Both the position numbers and the translations under genes were made by a program. A DNA stretch of 64,000 nt from Polyangium sp. 15x6 (lineage in GTDB: Bacteria; Myxococcota_A; Polyangia; Polyangiales; Polyangiaceae): NCBI RefSeq assembly GCF_029960785.1, contig NZ_JASBQE010000032.1, positions 56,362 to 120,361 on the forward strand. Direction: 5' to 3'. Below the pieces are notes generated by a model. It ran no database searches. It saw only the letters and a program-made list of their open reading frames with translations, and had not been told where the DNA came from. Of the stretch, positions 43,431 to 53,153 are shown in pieces. Position 1 is the stretch's first letter; each line of letters opens with the position of its first letter.

Positions 43431-45287
43431 TTACTCGTGGACGACCACGAGCGTGCCGCGGTTCTCGGGCGTGGACCAGACGGCGTGCCAGCCGCGGGGG
43501 AGGCGAGGCTCGGCCCAGAAGAAGATCTTCTTCGCGTCGAGGGGAGACAGGTTGACGCACCCGTGGCTCATCTCGCGGCCGAAGTTCGAGTGCCAGAACG
43601 CGCCGTGCAGCGCGTACGAACCCTCGAAGTACGCGACGTACGGGACGTCCTCGATGCTGTAGGGCAGGTCGCCCGCGACGGTCCCGTCGCCATCCATGGT
43701 CACGGCGATGTGCTTCTCGCGGATCCGGAACGTGCCCTTGATCGTCGAGTGATCCTTCGCCTTGTTCGTCGACCTCCGCCCCGGCGACACGAGCGCCGCG
43801 TACACGGGCTTGTCGCCCTCGATCGCGAGGATCGTCTTCCGCGTGATGTTCACGTCGATCCACTTCTCGCCCGGCGCGAGATCCGCCGGCGGAGGGCCGG
43901 GCTCGGTGTACGTGGCGTCAACGCCCTTCATCCACCAGCCCTCGGTGGTCTGCCGGTACACGACCGACTTCACCGTCGCCGTCACGCCCGTGAGCCCGAC
44001 CGCGGTGAACCGAGGCGCCGGGCCCTTCACCTTCACGTTCTTGTGCTCGTCGTCGATCTCGAACTTCGACGACTTCGTCGCGAGGATGAAGCCGACCTGC
44101 TTGACGCCCTCGGGCACGTCGATGCCCTGCGAGGTCGGGGGCTTGACGATGTACATGCGGTCGCTCGGCGCGACGAGGCCCGCCGTGGTCTTGTACCAAG
44201 TCCGGCTGTTCCACGAGAACGTCTTGTCCACCGCGACGAAGAAGCCCTTCACCATGCGCTTGGCGACGGTGCCGTCGGCGTCCGACTCGAGTTCCTTCAG
44301 CGTGACGTTGACGGGCTTGCCCGGCTCGATCTGTTGCCACCAGGGCTTCGGCGGCTCCTCGACCGCAGGCCCCGCGTCGAGCATCGCCGCGACCTCGGCC
44401 GAAGGCATCGGCGCAGGCGCGCTCGGAGCGCCTTCCTGGCCCGCCGGAGCCGCCGTGGTGTCGGCCGCCGCAGAGGTGCTCGCCGAGGGCGTCGCCGCGG
44501 CCGACGCCGTTTGATCCTTCGCCGCCTCTTCCTTGGCTGCGCTCTCGGCCTCTTCTTCGGCCTTCTTCTTCTTGCGCGCCTTCTTCGCCATCTCGAGGTA
44601 CGGCTCGTACTTGATCATGTCCTCCTTCGAGGGGACCGATCGGTAGAGCGGCGTGCCATGCGCCGTGTTGTAGGCGTAGCGATAAGGCAGCACCTCCTCG
44701 AGGTTCGGCGCGGTGATGCCCATGCGAACCTGGGGGTTCGACAGATCCGTCGTCGCGTACTTGCCGCAGACGTAGCCGCCGTCGAGCAGGCGATACCAGC
44801 CCTGCTGGCACGAGGCGTTCTTCGTCGGGTTCGGATCGACCGGGACCTTGCCGCCGAGCCGGATGTAGCCAAGCCGCTTCTTGCTCGACTCCATCGTCGG
44901 ATAGACCGGCGTCTGCACCGCCAGCCCACCGAGCAGCGGGCCGGTGTACGGCTTCTCGGCCTCGGCGACCTCGGCGCTCGCGTCGACGGCAGCGTCGGCG
45001 CCCGCATCTCGGGAGTCAGCCGGCGTCGCCGTCGCGACTCGCGCAGAACCCTTCGGGGCCGGGGGCGTCGTGGGGGGAGGGGCGGGGAGCTGGCTCGTGC
45101 GCGTGGGCTTGTCGACGGAGGCGCCAGGCGGCGCATCCCCGTGGCAACCGCTCGCCCACGCGACCGCGCCTGCAAGGCCCGCGGCAACCGCGAAGCCGAG
45201 CGCACTCGCCGCGAGCGTGGAGGGCGCCTTCCCCTCGGGAGGAGGAGGCGGCGCGGGCTCGCGACCCGCAGGCACGCGGGAGTTCAT
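43431..45287 (-). CDS. L,D-transpeptidase (YkuD) with N-terminal membrane anchor
   Basis: From ATG 45287 the product has 618 residues. It starts with a Pro-rich tail and a membrane segment (LGFAVAAGLAGAVAWASGC) that could be a lipobox, followed by a Ser/Ala linker, an SH3-like region (VYPTMESSKKRLGYIRLGG), and a central part with charged and Ala-rich low complexity. The YkuD domain is C-terminal: YEGSYALHGAFWHSNFGREM-type approach (here YFEGSYALHGAFW) with catalytic SHGCVNLSP, Cys577. L,D-transpeptidases make 3-3 peptidoglycan cross-links or attach proteins to the wall. Length is above typical (~300-350) because of the N-terminal additions. It is divergent from the gene at 45519; the 231-bp gap between should hold both promoters, but I can point to no clear site. 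Confidence 0.88.
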   Translation of the reverse strand: MNSRVPAGREPAPPPPPEGKAPSTLAASALGFAVAAGLAGAVAWASGCHGDAPPGASVDKPTRTSQLPAPPPTTPPAPKGSARVATATPADSRDAGADAAVDASAEVAEAEKPYTGPLLGGLAVQTPVYPTMESSKKRLGYIRLGGKVPVDPNPTKNASCQQGWYRLLDGGYVCGKYATTDLSNPQVRMGITAPNLEEVLPYRYAYNTAHGTPLYRSVPSKEDMIKYEPYLEMAKKARKKKKAEEEAESAAKEEAAKDQTASAAATPSASTSAAADTTAAPAGQEGAPSAPAPMPSAEVAAMLDAGPAVEEPPKPWWQQIEPGKPVNVTLKELESDADGTVAKRMVKGFFVAVDKTFSWNSRTWYKTTAGLVAPSDRMYIVKPPTSQGIDVPEGVKQVGFILATKSSKFEIDDEHKNVKVKGPAPRFTAVGLTGVTATVKSVVYRQTTEGWWMKGVDATYTEPGPPPADLAPGEKWIDVNITRKTILAIEGDKPVYAALVSPGRRSTNKAKDHSTIKGTFRIREKHIAVTMDGDGTVAGDLPYSIEDVPYVAYFEGSYALHGAFWHSNFGREMSHGCVNLSPLDAKKIFFWAEPRLPRGWHAVWSTPENRGTLVVVHE

Positions 45288-45518
45288 CGCCACGCGGGGT
45301 CGATCTTGTTCACGCCGAGGCCGATCCACTGGAGAGCTTCCCATCGCCGAAAAATGCGCCTCGTCTTCTCGACCAGACGGGCTCGGGGGTCTTCGTACCC
45401 GTTCCTGCATCGTCGATCCAGTTCTCTGCAAAAGGGATGAGAAAGCCCCCTGAAAGGAACGTGCCACGGAGCGCTCGGCCCCGATGACGCCCGGCCATGC
45501 GCTGCTACCGTAGGGTCC

Positions 45519-47060
45519 GTGGAGCAGCGGACGCGGCCCCGTGGCCGGAAAGACACGAACGAGCCGGTCACGCCTCTCGGGCGAATCCGCGCGGCCGCTC
45601 CACGCGCCTTCGTGGTTGCCCTGACGATCGCGCTCCTCCTGCATCTGCCGCTGCTGCCGACGCGTCTGTTCGCTTGGCTCTCCCTCTTGTTCGGCGAAGA
45701 GATGTCGATGGTCGACATGGAGGGCGAGGTCGTGATCCCCATCGATCTCGATCTCGTGCCCGGAGAAACCGCAGCGCCGGCACCCGCGCCGGAGTCCGAG
45801 CCCGTCGCCGCGGAGCCCGATCCCGCCGCCGAACCCACGAAGCAAGCCGAGCCGAAGCCCAAGAAGAGGGCAGAGCCGGCCGACGCAGGCCCGGATGCCG
45901 AGGCACCGGACGCAGGTCCGGACGCGGAAGCCGAGGACGCAGGCGCAAGCGACGCGGGGCCGGAGGACGCGGGGGTCCCCGATGCAACGCCTCTCGATAT
46001 GGATGGCGGCACGCAGGCGCCCGATGCAGGCGCGCCGATCGCGGAGCTGCCGGACGCAGGCGCCGATGCGGAGGCGGTCGCGAAAGCAGAGCTGGATGCG
46101 GGGCCGGATGCTGCCGCCCCGGCGCCCGTCGCGGAGCTGCCCGACGCAGGCGCGGACGCCGGAGGCCCGAAGCTCAAGGATCCGCTCGCGGCCGCGGGTT
46201 CGGCCGCGGAGATCGCCTCGAAAAACCCGAACGTACAGGTGCTCATCGCCGGCGACCGGATCCGCAAGCACGAGCTCGGGACGTGGTTCAGCCGGATCCT
46301 GGTTGGCATCCCGCAGTGGCAGTCCTTCTTCAAGGACACGCCCATCGATCCCATCCGCGACCTCGATCACCTGCTCATCGCCGGCCCGCAGTTCCGCGAC
46401 TCGCGCAAGGTCGTCGCCGTGATGGACTTCAACGTGCCCGAGACGAAGATCCGCGGCGCGATCGAGGCCATCGTCAAGCGCAGCGATCCGCCGGGGCGAT
46501 GGCTCGAAGATGCGCCCGTGCCCGCCGCGATCGCCAAGGCCGACAAGGGCGAGCGCATCTTCGCGCTCGTCCCGGGCAAACGGATCCTCGTGGTCCTGCC
46601 CGCCGACGCGAAGGGCGAGCTCGCCAAGGTGAAGTCGACGAAGGGCTTCAACAAGTCGAGCGGCGTCGGGATCGCGCTCTCGATGGTCACGCCGCACCGG
46701 GCGTTCAAGGGTCTGCCGTTCGAGATCCCCGACACGTTCAAGTGGATGCGGCTGTCCGTGACGCCGACGGACGACGGCGGCGCGGATGTGCTGCTCGAGG
46801 CGCAAGACAAGGACGCGGACCTGGCCCAGAAGCACGCCGGGGAGCTCGGGCCGATCGTCGAGGGGTTCCGGAAGGTCGAGATTCCCTTCCTCGGCCGGTT
46901 CGAGGTCCTCGGGCCGACGCCGTTCGTCGCGGAGGGGGACCTGGTCCGCGCCACCACGCACGTGACGAACAAGCAGCTCAAATACATCATGAGCGCGGTC
47001 GAGCAGCAGCTCGCGAAACAAGCGAAAGCCGCGGAAGAGGCCGGGAAAAAGGCGCCCTGA
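45519..47060 (+). CDS. Membrane protein with Asp-Ala-Gly/Pro-rich linker, unknown
   Basis: The GTG at 45519 gives 513 residues. A basic start and one or two membrane spans (FVVALTIALLLHLPLLPTRL, FAWLSLLFG; residues ~30-60) precede a disordered linker of repeated PDAG/EDAG units (about residues 85-225), as in many myxobacterial envelope proteins. A globular domain of about 270 residues follows, starting near NVQVLIAGDRIRKHELGTWF and including DRDLDHLLIAGPQFRD-like steps (DLDHLLIAGPQFRDSRKVVA) and RILVVLPADAKG; I do not recognise it. The head resembles TonB/AgmX-type proteins anchored in the inner membrane, but no TonB C-terminal domain is seen. A stem-loop follows at 47079-47100. Confidence 0.7.
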   Translation: MEQRTRPRGRKDTNEPVTPLGRIRAAAPRAFVVALTIALLLHLPLLPTRLFAWLSLLFGEEMSMVDMEGEVVIPIDLDLVPGETAAPAPAPESEPVAAEPDPAAEPTKQAEPKPKKRAEPADAGPDAEAPDAGPDAEAEDAGASDAGPEDAGVPDATPLDMDGGTQAPDAGAPIAELPDAGADAEAVAKAELDAGPDAAAPAPVAELPDAGADAGGPKLKDPLAAAGSAAEIASKNPNVQVLIAGDRIRKHELGTWFSRILVGIPQWQSFFKDTPIDPIRDLDHLLIAGPQFRDSRKVVAVMDFNVPETKIRGAIEAIVKRSDPPGRWLEDAPVPAAIAKADKGERIFALVPGKRILVVLPADAKGELAKVKSTKGFNKSSGVGIALSMVTPHRAFKGLPFEIPDTFKWMRLSVTPTDDGGADVLLEAQDKDADLAQKHAGELGPIVEGFRKVEIPFLGRFEVLGPTPFVAEGDLVRATTHVTNKQLKYIMSAVEQQLAKQAKAAEEAGKKAP

Positions 47061-47078
47061 CGCACGCTCGGCCCACAG

Positions 47079-47100
47079 CCGGGCCTTCGAAAAAGCCCGG
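47079..47100 (+). terminator. Stem-loop after the Asp-Ala-Gly-rich gene
   Basis: CCGGGC (47079-47084) pairs with GCCCGG (47095-47100) across the ten-base loop CTTCGAAAAA. It begins 18 bp after the stop. Confidence 0.45.
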
Positions 47101-47161
47101 AAGACTAGCCAGGGCGCGCGCGTTCGGTTAAGTCGACCCGCGCGCGACGCGCGACAGAGCC

Positions 47162-48343
47162 ATGCCCGCCGATCAAACGCCTCACGAAGTCCTCGCCGAG
47201 CTCGCCGGTCATCCGCGCGGCGACGATCTGGCCCGTCTCGTTCACGCCATCGCGTTCGCCTGCGCCGACGAGCGAAGGACCTCGCTGCCCGACGGGGCCC
47301 GCGACGCCGCCTCCAGGCTCGGGCTCTCGAGCGAGGACGCCGAGACCCCCTTCGGCAACGTGCTCGCCGCGCTCGAACGGAGCCCGAACGAGCCCACAGG
47401 GCCCGCGACACGCGCGCTCCTGTCGGCGCTGCTCGCCCGCGGCATCGCGCTCGCCCCGCCGGAAGGCGTAGAAGCCGAGCGGCGCGTGGTCGAGGCGCTC
47501 GCGTGGGTCGCCGCGCACACGCCGCTCGATGCGCTCTCCGCGATCGACGCCGCGCTCGGGCAGAAGGCAGACGGGCTCTGGCGGGAAGCCGCAGCGCTCG
47601 TGCGCAGGGCGGACGAAGGAGCCGCGCCGCTCGTGGGGCGCGCCGGAGCGCTCGTGGTGGCCGCGGCGCTCGGCGCGAGCTCGTCGTCGGCTGCGCGGGG
47701 CGACGCGCGGACGCTCGCCGCCGAGGCGCGTGATCCCGTGGTGCGCGCGCTCCTCCAGGACGCGCGGAGCCCCGGCGCCGCCGCGGCCGCCGGGGAGCTC
47801 GTCCCGCCGCCTCGTGGTCCCGTGGCGCTCGTGCTGCTCGCCGTGACGGGCCTGCTCTTCGTGATGCCGATCGCCCGCCTGATCGGGCGTTTCGTGCTCC
47901 GGTACCGTTGCCCCGCGGAGATGCGGGTCTCGCCGCGCTCGATCACGGTGCTCGCGAAGACGGAGCTGCTCGGACGGACGGTGCGCGAGCGGGAGATGGT
48001 CTTCCCGGTCGAGGGCCTGACGCGCGTGGCCCGCGAGGTGCGCTATCCGCGGCTCGCGATGTACGCGGGGCTCTTCGCGCTGGCGATCGGCAGCTACGTG
48101 GGCATCTCGCTCTTCGTCGACGGCGCGCGCGCGGGCTCGCCGGATCTGCTCGGCATGGGCGCGCTGCTCGTGGCCGTCTCCATCGCGATCGACTTCGCCC
48201 TGACGAACCTGATGCCCGCCTCGCGAGGTCGCTGCCGCGTGGTCCTCGTGCCGCAGAAGGGCCCGACGGTCGCGCTCGGTCGCCTCGACCCGACGCTCGC
48301 GGACAGCGCGCTCGGCCGCCTGCTCCAGAGCAGCTCGTCCTGA
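47162..48343 (+). CDS. Membrane protein with C-terminal three-span region, unknown
   Basis: This 393-residue protein begins with a soluble, Ala/Leu-rich helical part (LAELAGHPRGDDLARLVHAI, ALLSALLARGIALAPPEGVE) covering about 215 residues. Membrane spans follow: VALVLLAVTGLLFVMPIARL, MYAGLFALAIGSYVGISLF and GMGALLVAVSIAIDFALTNL. Between spans 1 and 2 is a beta-rich cytoplasmic loop (MRVSPRSITVLAKTELLGRT, VFPVEGLTRVAREVRYPRLA). The C-terminus ends RCRVVLVPQKGPTVALGRLD. No family or catalytic motif is recognised. It is preceded by a stem-loop and followed by a small conserved-looking gene on the same strand. Confidence 0.65.
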   Translation: MPADQTPHEVLAELAGHPRGDDLARLVHAIAFACADERRTSLPDGARDAASRLGLSSEDAETPFGNVLAALERSPNEPTGPATRALLSALLARGIALAPPEGVEAERRVVEALAWVAAHTPLDALSAIDAALGQKADGLWREAAALVRRADEGAAPLVGRAGALVVAAALGASSSSAARGDARTLAAEARDPVVRALLQDARSPGAAAAAGELVPPPRGPVALVLLAVTGLLFVMPIARLIGRFVLRYRCPAEMRVSPRSITVLAKTELLGRTVREREMVFPVEGLTRVAREVRYPRLAMYAGLFALAIGSYVGISLFVDGARAGSPDLLGMGALLVAVSIAIDFALTNLMPASRGRCRVVLVPQKGPTVALGRLDPTLADSALGRLLQSSSS

Positions 48344-48532
48344 CGGCGGCAAAAGCGCCTCTCGGAAAAACGATCGAGAATTTGGCCCGACGCGCGCGCC
48401 TCGGATAGGGGACGTCGTGTACCGGCGATCCGGCGCGCGTGGCGCAGCCGGGTGGGCGAGGACCGACCCCAGAGGCGTACGCGCGTGGTGCGCGGCCGAG
48501 GCGGCAGCCTGCCGGATCGGGAGAGGTGTCTC

Positions 48533-48793
48533 ATGCGACGCAAGAGCGAGATGCTGGCGGAGCTCAAGCAGATGTTGAACGAGGCCCTCCGCGCGCAGAG
48601 CGCGGGCGAGAGCTACACCAAGCTCGCCAAGGCGCAGGGCGCGGTCGACGGATACATGCGGGCGCTGCTCGACTCCGGCGTCGCCACGAAGCAGGAGCTG
48701 CTCGAGCTCGTCGCCTCGGAGCGCGCGCGGGTGAACGGCCCGGCGACGCGTGAGATGCTGCTGGAGACGGCCGCGGAGATCGCCGCGGCGTAA
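48533..48793 (+). CDS. Small helical protein of 86 residues
   Basis: The ATG at 48533 follows GGGAGAGGTG (an excellent ribosome-binding site) and gives 86 residues, entirely helical: MRRKSEMLAELKQMLNEALR, SAGESYTKLAKAQGAVDGYM, ALLDSGVATKQELLELVASE. It is amphipathic and acidic, with no signal or membrane span. The longer upstream frame has no domain and begins in sequence rich in inverted repeats, so the shorter start is chosen. Small proteins of this kind often bind a partner. The 188-bp gap upstream (48344-48532) is probably its promoter region; GATCCGGC near 48427 and GCCGGATC near 48510 form a distant inverted repeat there. Confidence 0.7.
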   Translation: MRRKSEMLAELKQMLNEALRAQSAGESYTKLAKAQGAVDGYMRALLDSGVATKQELLELVASERARVNGPATREMLLETAAEIAAA

Positions 48794-48811
48794 CGCGGAT
48801 GGGGAAGGGAA

Positions 48812-48835
48812 GGGCGCGCCCCGAAGAGCGCGCCC
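48812..48835. terminator. Bidirectional stem-loop between convergent genes
   Basis: GGGCGCGC (48812-48819) and GCGCGCCC (48828-48835) form a perfect 8-bp stem with an eight-base loop in the 52-bp gap between two 3' ends. Confidence 0.6.
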
Positions 48836-48845
48836 TCGTCGTGGA

Positions 48846-51800
48846 TCAGGGCGAGACGATCGCGACGTCGCCGCGCGGCCCCGCCTCGCCGAGGTGGCGC
48901 CACCAGTTGACGAGCATCAGCTTGCCCTCGACCTCGATCGGGCGCGAGAACGCGCCGGCGAAGCCGTCCTGCTCGACGGCGCGCACCTTCCAGGTGATCT
49001 GATCACCGGTCGGCGTACCCACGGCATACCGCAGCTGGCCGGCCGTCGCGTCCTGGTAGGTGACGTGGATCTCGCCGCTCGCGCCGACGTAGATCGCCGA
49101 GTCGTCGCCGACCAAGTGCTGGCCGTCGTCGAACTTCGTCGTCCCGTCGACGGTGAGGCCGTCGTCGACGATGCCCGTGACCTTCACGGTCGTGCCCTTC
49201 GTGACCTGCGCATAACGGAGGCCTTCGGACAAACCGTCGACGTAGGAGAGGTGCCAGTCGCCCTTCTCGTCGATGAAGAGCGAAGAGCCGATGCCCATGT
49301 CACCGGTGTCCGTGCCGTCGGCGGCTTGCCCGTCGACGATCGTCGTCTGCCACATGCCCGCGTTCTTCGAGGCGATCACGAGGTTGCCCCGGATGCGATC
49401 GTAGAACGCGAGGCCGAGCCCGCCCGCGGGATCCTGCGCGAGCGAGATGTAGTCACCGATGGCCTCGGGGTAGGTGTCGAGCTTCGCGGCGTCGATCGTG
49501 TCCGCGCACTGCGTCGCGCCGCCGATGTCCACGCACGCCGAGCCCGATCCGCACTTGGGATCGCACGCCGTGAGTTTCTCCTGGCAGCGACCGGTCTCCT
49601 GCACGCACACGTCACCGAGCGCGCAGTTGTACGCGCGGCACGGCGTGGCTTCGTCGACGGCCACGTCCTCGAACGTCCAGTCCGTGTCCCCCGGCGTCGC
49701 GGTCGTCGCCGCCGCGAGGCGGACCTTCGAGATGACCGCGCCGTCCTTGCCGGGCTCGATCGAGAGGTACGCGATGGTGGGTTTGTCGCCGCCCGCCATG
49801 AGAAGCTTCGCGTACCGCCCGATGTCGGACTGCGCCTTCTTCTCGACCGTGACGATGTTCCAGGCGCCGCCCACGCGCTGGGCGAACTTGAGGGCCCTGT
49901 TCGTCCGGTCGTAGTAGGCGACGGCGGGGTTGCCGTCGCTGCCCACGGCGATGCTCGTCCACGTGCCGACGTCGTCGCCCGGATCGAGCTGGCCGCCGCG
50001 GAAGCCGTTCTTGTTGTACTTCGTCGGATCGACCGCGGGCTCGGCCGGGACGCCGTCGATCGCGGTCCAGCCGACGCTCGTGCCGTTCCACGTGCCGACG
50101 ACGAGATCACCCCAGCTATTTTCGTTTGCCCAGTCCGCCTCGACGTACCCGGCGATCCAGATCCCCTTGCTGGAGACCGCGACCGACGTGTACGCGCCGA
50201 TGAGCCCGGGGTCGAGCGTGGTGCAGCCTGGCGCGACGCAGCTGTACCCCGCGGCGATCGCGCTGTCCTCACCACCGCAGTTGCAGCCGGCGAACGAGCC
50301 CGCCGCGCCGATGATCGCGAGCCCGGAGAGCGCGCGGATCGTGCGGCGCGACGAAGCGCGACGCGCGGGAGCGGGAGCCTGTGCAGGCTTCGCAGCCACG
50401 GCCTTCGGCGAACGGCGACGGCCGAACCGGATCACCGCGCCGAGCAGCGCGAGGCCGACGATCCACATGGGCTTGCCCTGCGTGCGATCGTCGCCGACGA
50501 CGGCGCAGCCGCAGCCCTCGCCCGTGATGAGCGCGCGACCACGGATGAGCGCCTGCGAAGCCTCCGCCACGTTGCCCTCGGCGTCCTCGGCCTCGATGTC
50601 GATCTCGGCCGCCTCGCCCACGTCGACCATCCCGAGCTCGGTGGCGGGCTTCCACCCGGACCACGCGCCGCCGTCGAGCCGGTAGCGCACGCGGGACTCG
50701 CCGCCGCCGCCCACGAAATCACGCACGTCGATGGACACGCGGTTGCCTTCCTGCACCTCGCCGACCGCGATCACGGGCGGCTCGGCGTCGATCACGACCT
50801 CGATCTCGGCCGGGGTCTCGTCGAGCGTCTCGGGCTTGCCCACGACGCGCGAACGCACGCTCACCGTGTGCTTGCCCTGCAGACGCAGCCACTCGTCGCG
50901 CACGTCGACGGTGCGCTCACGCGTGAACGGCTTCCACATGCCGTGATCGACGCGGTACGAGTACTCGACGGGCACCGCGCCCATGTCGCTCGGCGACGAC
51001 ATCTGCAGCGTCACGACCGGCGCGTTCTCCTCGTCCACCGTGCCGAGGCGGAAGCCCGTGCGATCGAGCTTCTTCTCGATCACGCGCGCCGTCGTCTCGA
51101 TCGGCTCCGCCTTCGCAGCCGACCCCGGGTTCGGCGCGACGGGCGACGCCTGGCCGACGCCGAGCGTCGCGAAGATGCCGAGATAGTTGTCGCTGCCCTT
51201 CGAGAGCTTGCGCAGACCGGCAGAGCCCTGGCCTTCGACGGTCTCGGGGATCGTGAGCGTGAGGCCCACCGAGCTGAGCGCGTCCGCGAGGTCGATCGCG
51301 TTGATCCCGCCGAGGAACTGCGAGCCGAGGCTGCCGAGGAGGCCCTGGAGCGCGCTCGCGATGATCGCCGGATCCTCCTTGAGGAGCTCGGAGTTCGTGA
51401 CCACGCCGTTCGACACGCCGATCTTGTCGAGCACGGGGAGCAAGCCGTCCGGCGTGACCGTGAGGTTCACGGGGACGTCGAGATCGAAGGTCGCCGTCAT
51501 GAAGCGGATGAAGCGGTCCGTCGACCAGATGTAGAAGTCGAACGAGGCCTGCTCGAGCTTCACGCGGATGAGCGGATCGGCGTTGATGTCCGTGCCGTTG
51601 CCGAACGTCGCCGTCGGCGGGCGGCCCGGCCGGACGACGAGCGCGACTTGCTGCGCCTCGCGCTGGATGCCGAGATCCCTGAGCGAGTTCGCGAGCAGCG
51701 AGAGCGTGCCCGAGGCGAGCTGCGGCACCGTCTCGGTGGAGATGCCGAGGCAGAGGAAGCCGCTGTTGTACATGCCGTTCAGCGCGTAGTTCGCGAACCG

Positions 51801-53024
51801 CTCGGAGACCGCGACACCGACGTGCGGGCCGTCGAGCCCCGCGGGCCAGTTCGAGACCGTGTTGGCCTGGATCTCGTCCGGGATCGGGATGCCCGTGGGC
51901 AGCTGCATCTCCGAGAACTTCACGCACTGCGAGATGGGCGTGGGCTCCGCGCCGCCGTACATGCCGAGCGTCGCGCCGCCATCGATCGGGTTGAGATCAC
52001 CCCACGCGTAGCCGCTGTTGTCGGTCCGCTGGCCGGCGCCGCCGACCGCGAAGAGGATGTCGAGGCCACCCTTCGTGCCCGGCGAGACGCTCGCGAGCAG
52101 GCTGCCGAGGTTCACGTTGCCGTCGGTGCCGAGGATGATCGAGGCGCACTCGTCGCCTTCGGCCGTTCCATAACGACAAACGCCGCCCACGTCGTTCGTG
52201 CCGAGCGGGCAGGAGGGGTTCAGATCCGGGTTCGCCTGCTGGCAGAGCTGCTCCTCGATCGTCTCGGAGAGCGTGCCGATGAGCTCGCCGACGAGCAGAT
52301 CGAAGACGATGCCCTTCATCGCGTTGAGCACGAAGTTCGAGAACCCGCCACCGCAGAACTCGAGCGAGTCCTGGAGCTGGGTCTCGTTGACCGAGAGCGT
52401 GCCGACCTTGACGCGCGAGTAGCCGTGCCGCGAGTGCGCCGGGTTCGTGTCGACCTCGATCGAGATGTCGACGTTCAGATCGATGTTCGCGAACGTGGAC
52501 GGCGTGGTGCAGCCGTTGCCCGTCAGGCGCGCCGTGGCGCTGTCAGGGATGCCGAAGTACGAGATGTCGATCGGCAGGTCCTGGAGCCGGAGCGGCAGCG
52601 GGCCCGTGATCTTGATGTTGTGCGGCGTCGACGTGTCGATGTTGAGCTGGGCGTTACCGACGTCGATCTCCGCGACACACTTCGGCGGGTTCGAGCCCTC
52701 GTTGGGGCCGTCGGGGCAAACGTCGTACCCGATGCCCGCGGTCGAACCGCTCGTCGAGGGGATGGGGAACGTGACGACGCCGCCGCTGCCGTTGCCCCCG
52801 AGGAGGCTCTTGGCCAGAGGCCCGAGGTTCTGCTCGAGGAACGTGAGCCCGGATTGCGTGAGCCGCACCGAGCCGGCGTTCTCGATCCGAGCCTGTGGAT
52901 CGAAGCCGCCGGGCAAGGGTGTCATGCCACAGCCCGAGCATCCGCTCGAGCAACCACCGCCGGCACAACCGGCGATGAGGATCACGACCATGATCCCGAT
53001 GAGATGTCTGAGAAAGCGAGGCAT
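48846..53024 (-). CDS. Giant surface protein: lipoprotein part with internal MYXO-CTERM-like tail joined to a second lipoprotein-like part
   Basis: The 1392-residue frame starts with a lipobox (VVILIAGCAGGG, Cys20) and a Cys-rich head (CSSGCSGCG). Residues to ~830 are beta-rich and exported (GPLPLRLQDLPIDISYF, DGCTTPS-type loops, YSYRVDHGMWKPF, VRYRLDGGAWSGW). At about residues 833-870 a MYXO-CTERM-like sorting tail appears: GEGCGCAVVGDD, then the span MWIVGLALLGAVIRF and RRRSPK. Such tails normally end a protein. Here a basic linker (APARRASSRRT) leads straight into a second export signal with a lipobox-like AAGSFAGCNCGG (Cys914), followed by a ~480-residue domain of propeller-like repeats (SIAVGSDGNPAVAYYDR, SLAQDPAGGLGLAFYDR, SLFIDEKGDWHLSYVDG). 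No start codon occurs in the joint. Either two genes fused, or the two spans form a membrane hairpin. Confidence 0.75.
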   Translation of the reverse strand: MPRFLRHLIGIMVVILIAGCAGGGCSSGCSGCGMTPLPGGFDPQARIENAGSVRLTQSGLTFLEQNLGPLAKSLLGGNGSGGVVTFPIPSTSGSTAGIGYDVCPDGPNEGSNPPKCVAEIDVGNAQLNIDTSTPHNIKITGPLPLRLQDLPIDISYFGIPDSATARLTGNGCTTPSTFANIDLNVDISIEVDTNPAHSRHGYSRVKVGTLSVNETQLQDSLEFCGGGFSNFVLNAMKGIVFDLLVGELIGTLSETIEEQLCQQANPDLNPSCPLGTNDVGGVCRYGTAEGDECASIILGTDGNVNLGSLLASVSPGTKGGLDILFAVGGAGQRTDNSGYAWGDLNPIDGGATLGMYGGAEPTPISQCVKFSEMQLPTGIPIPDEIQANTVSNWPAGLDGPHVGVAVSERFANYALNGMYNSGFLCLGISTETVPQLASGTLSLLANSLRDLGIQREAQQVALVVRPGRPPTATFGNGTDINADPLIRVKLEQASFDFYIWSTDRFIRFMTATFDLDVPVNLTVTPDGLLPVLDKIGVSNGVVTNSELLKEDPAIIASALQGLLGSLGSQFLGGINAIDLADALSSVGLTLTIPETVEGQGSAGLRKLSKGSDNYLGIFATLGVGQASPVAPNPGSAAKAEPIETTARVIEKKLDRTGFRLGTVDEENAPVVTLQMSSPSDMGAVPVEYSYRVDHGMWKPFTRERTVDVRDEWLRLQGKHTVSVRSRVVGKPETLDETPAEIEVVIDAEPPVIAVGEVQEGNRVSIDVRDFVGGGGESRVRYRLDGGAWSGWKPATELGMVDVGEAAEIDIEAEDAEGNVAEASQALIRGRALITGEGCGCAVVGDDRTQGKPMWIVGLALLGAVIRFGRRRSPKAVAAKPAQAPAPARRASSRRTIRALSGLAIIGAAGSFAGCNCGGEDSAIAAGYSCVAPGCTTLDPGLIGAYTSVAVSSKGIWIAGYVEADWANENSWGDLVVGTWNGTSVGWTAIDGVPAEPAVDPTKYNKNGFRGGQLDPGDDVGTWTSIAVGSDGNPAVAYYDRTNRALKFAQRVGGAWNIVTVEKKAQSDIGRYAKLLMAGGDKPTIAYLSIEPGKDGAVISKVRLAAATTATPGDTDWTFEDVAVDEATPCRAYNCALGDVCVQETGRCQEKLTACDPKCGSGSACVDIGGATQCADTIDAAKLDTYPEAIGDYISLAQDPAGGLGLAFYDRIRGNLVIASKNAGMWQTTIVDGQAADGTDTGDMGIGSSLFIDEKGDWHLSYVDGLSEGLRYAQVTKGTTVKVTGIVDDGLTVDGTTKFDDGQHLVGDDSAIYVGASGEIHVTYQDATAGQLRYAVGTPTGDQITWKVRAVEQDGFAGAFSRPIEVEGKLMLVNWWRHLGEAGPRGDVAIVSP

Positions 53025-53153
53025 GGCGAAGACCTCCGAAGCGCCACCGATGCGGCCTCTCGCACACGCCAGAGGCCGTTTTTCACCGGATTTGCGCGAT
53101 CGTACGCGTCCTACGGCGCACGCCGCAAGCGTGACGGACGGGGCGTCTCCGCG

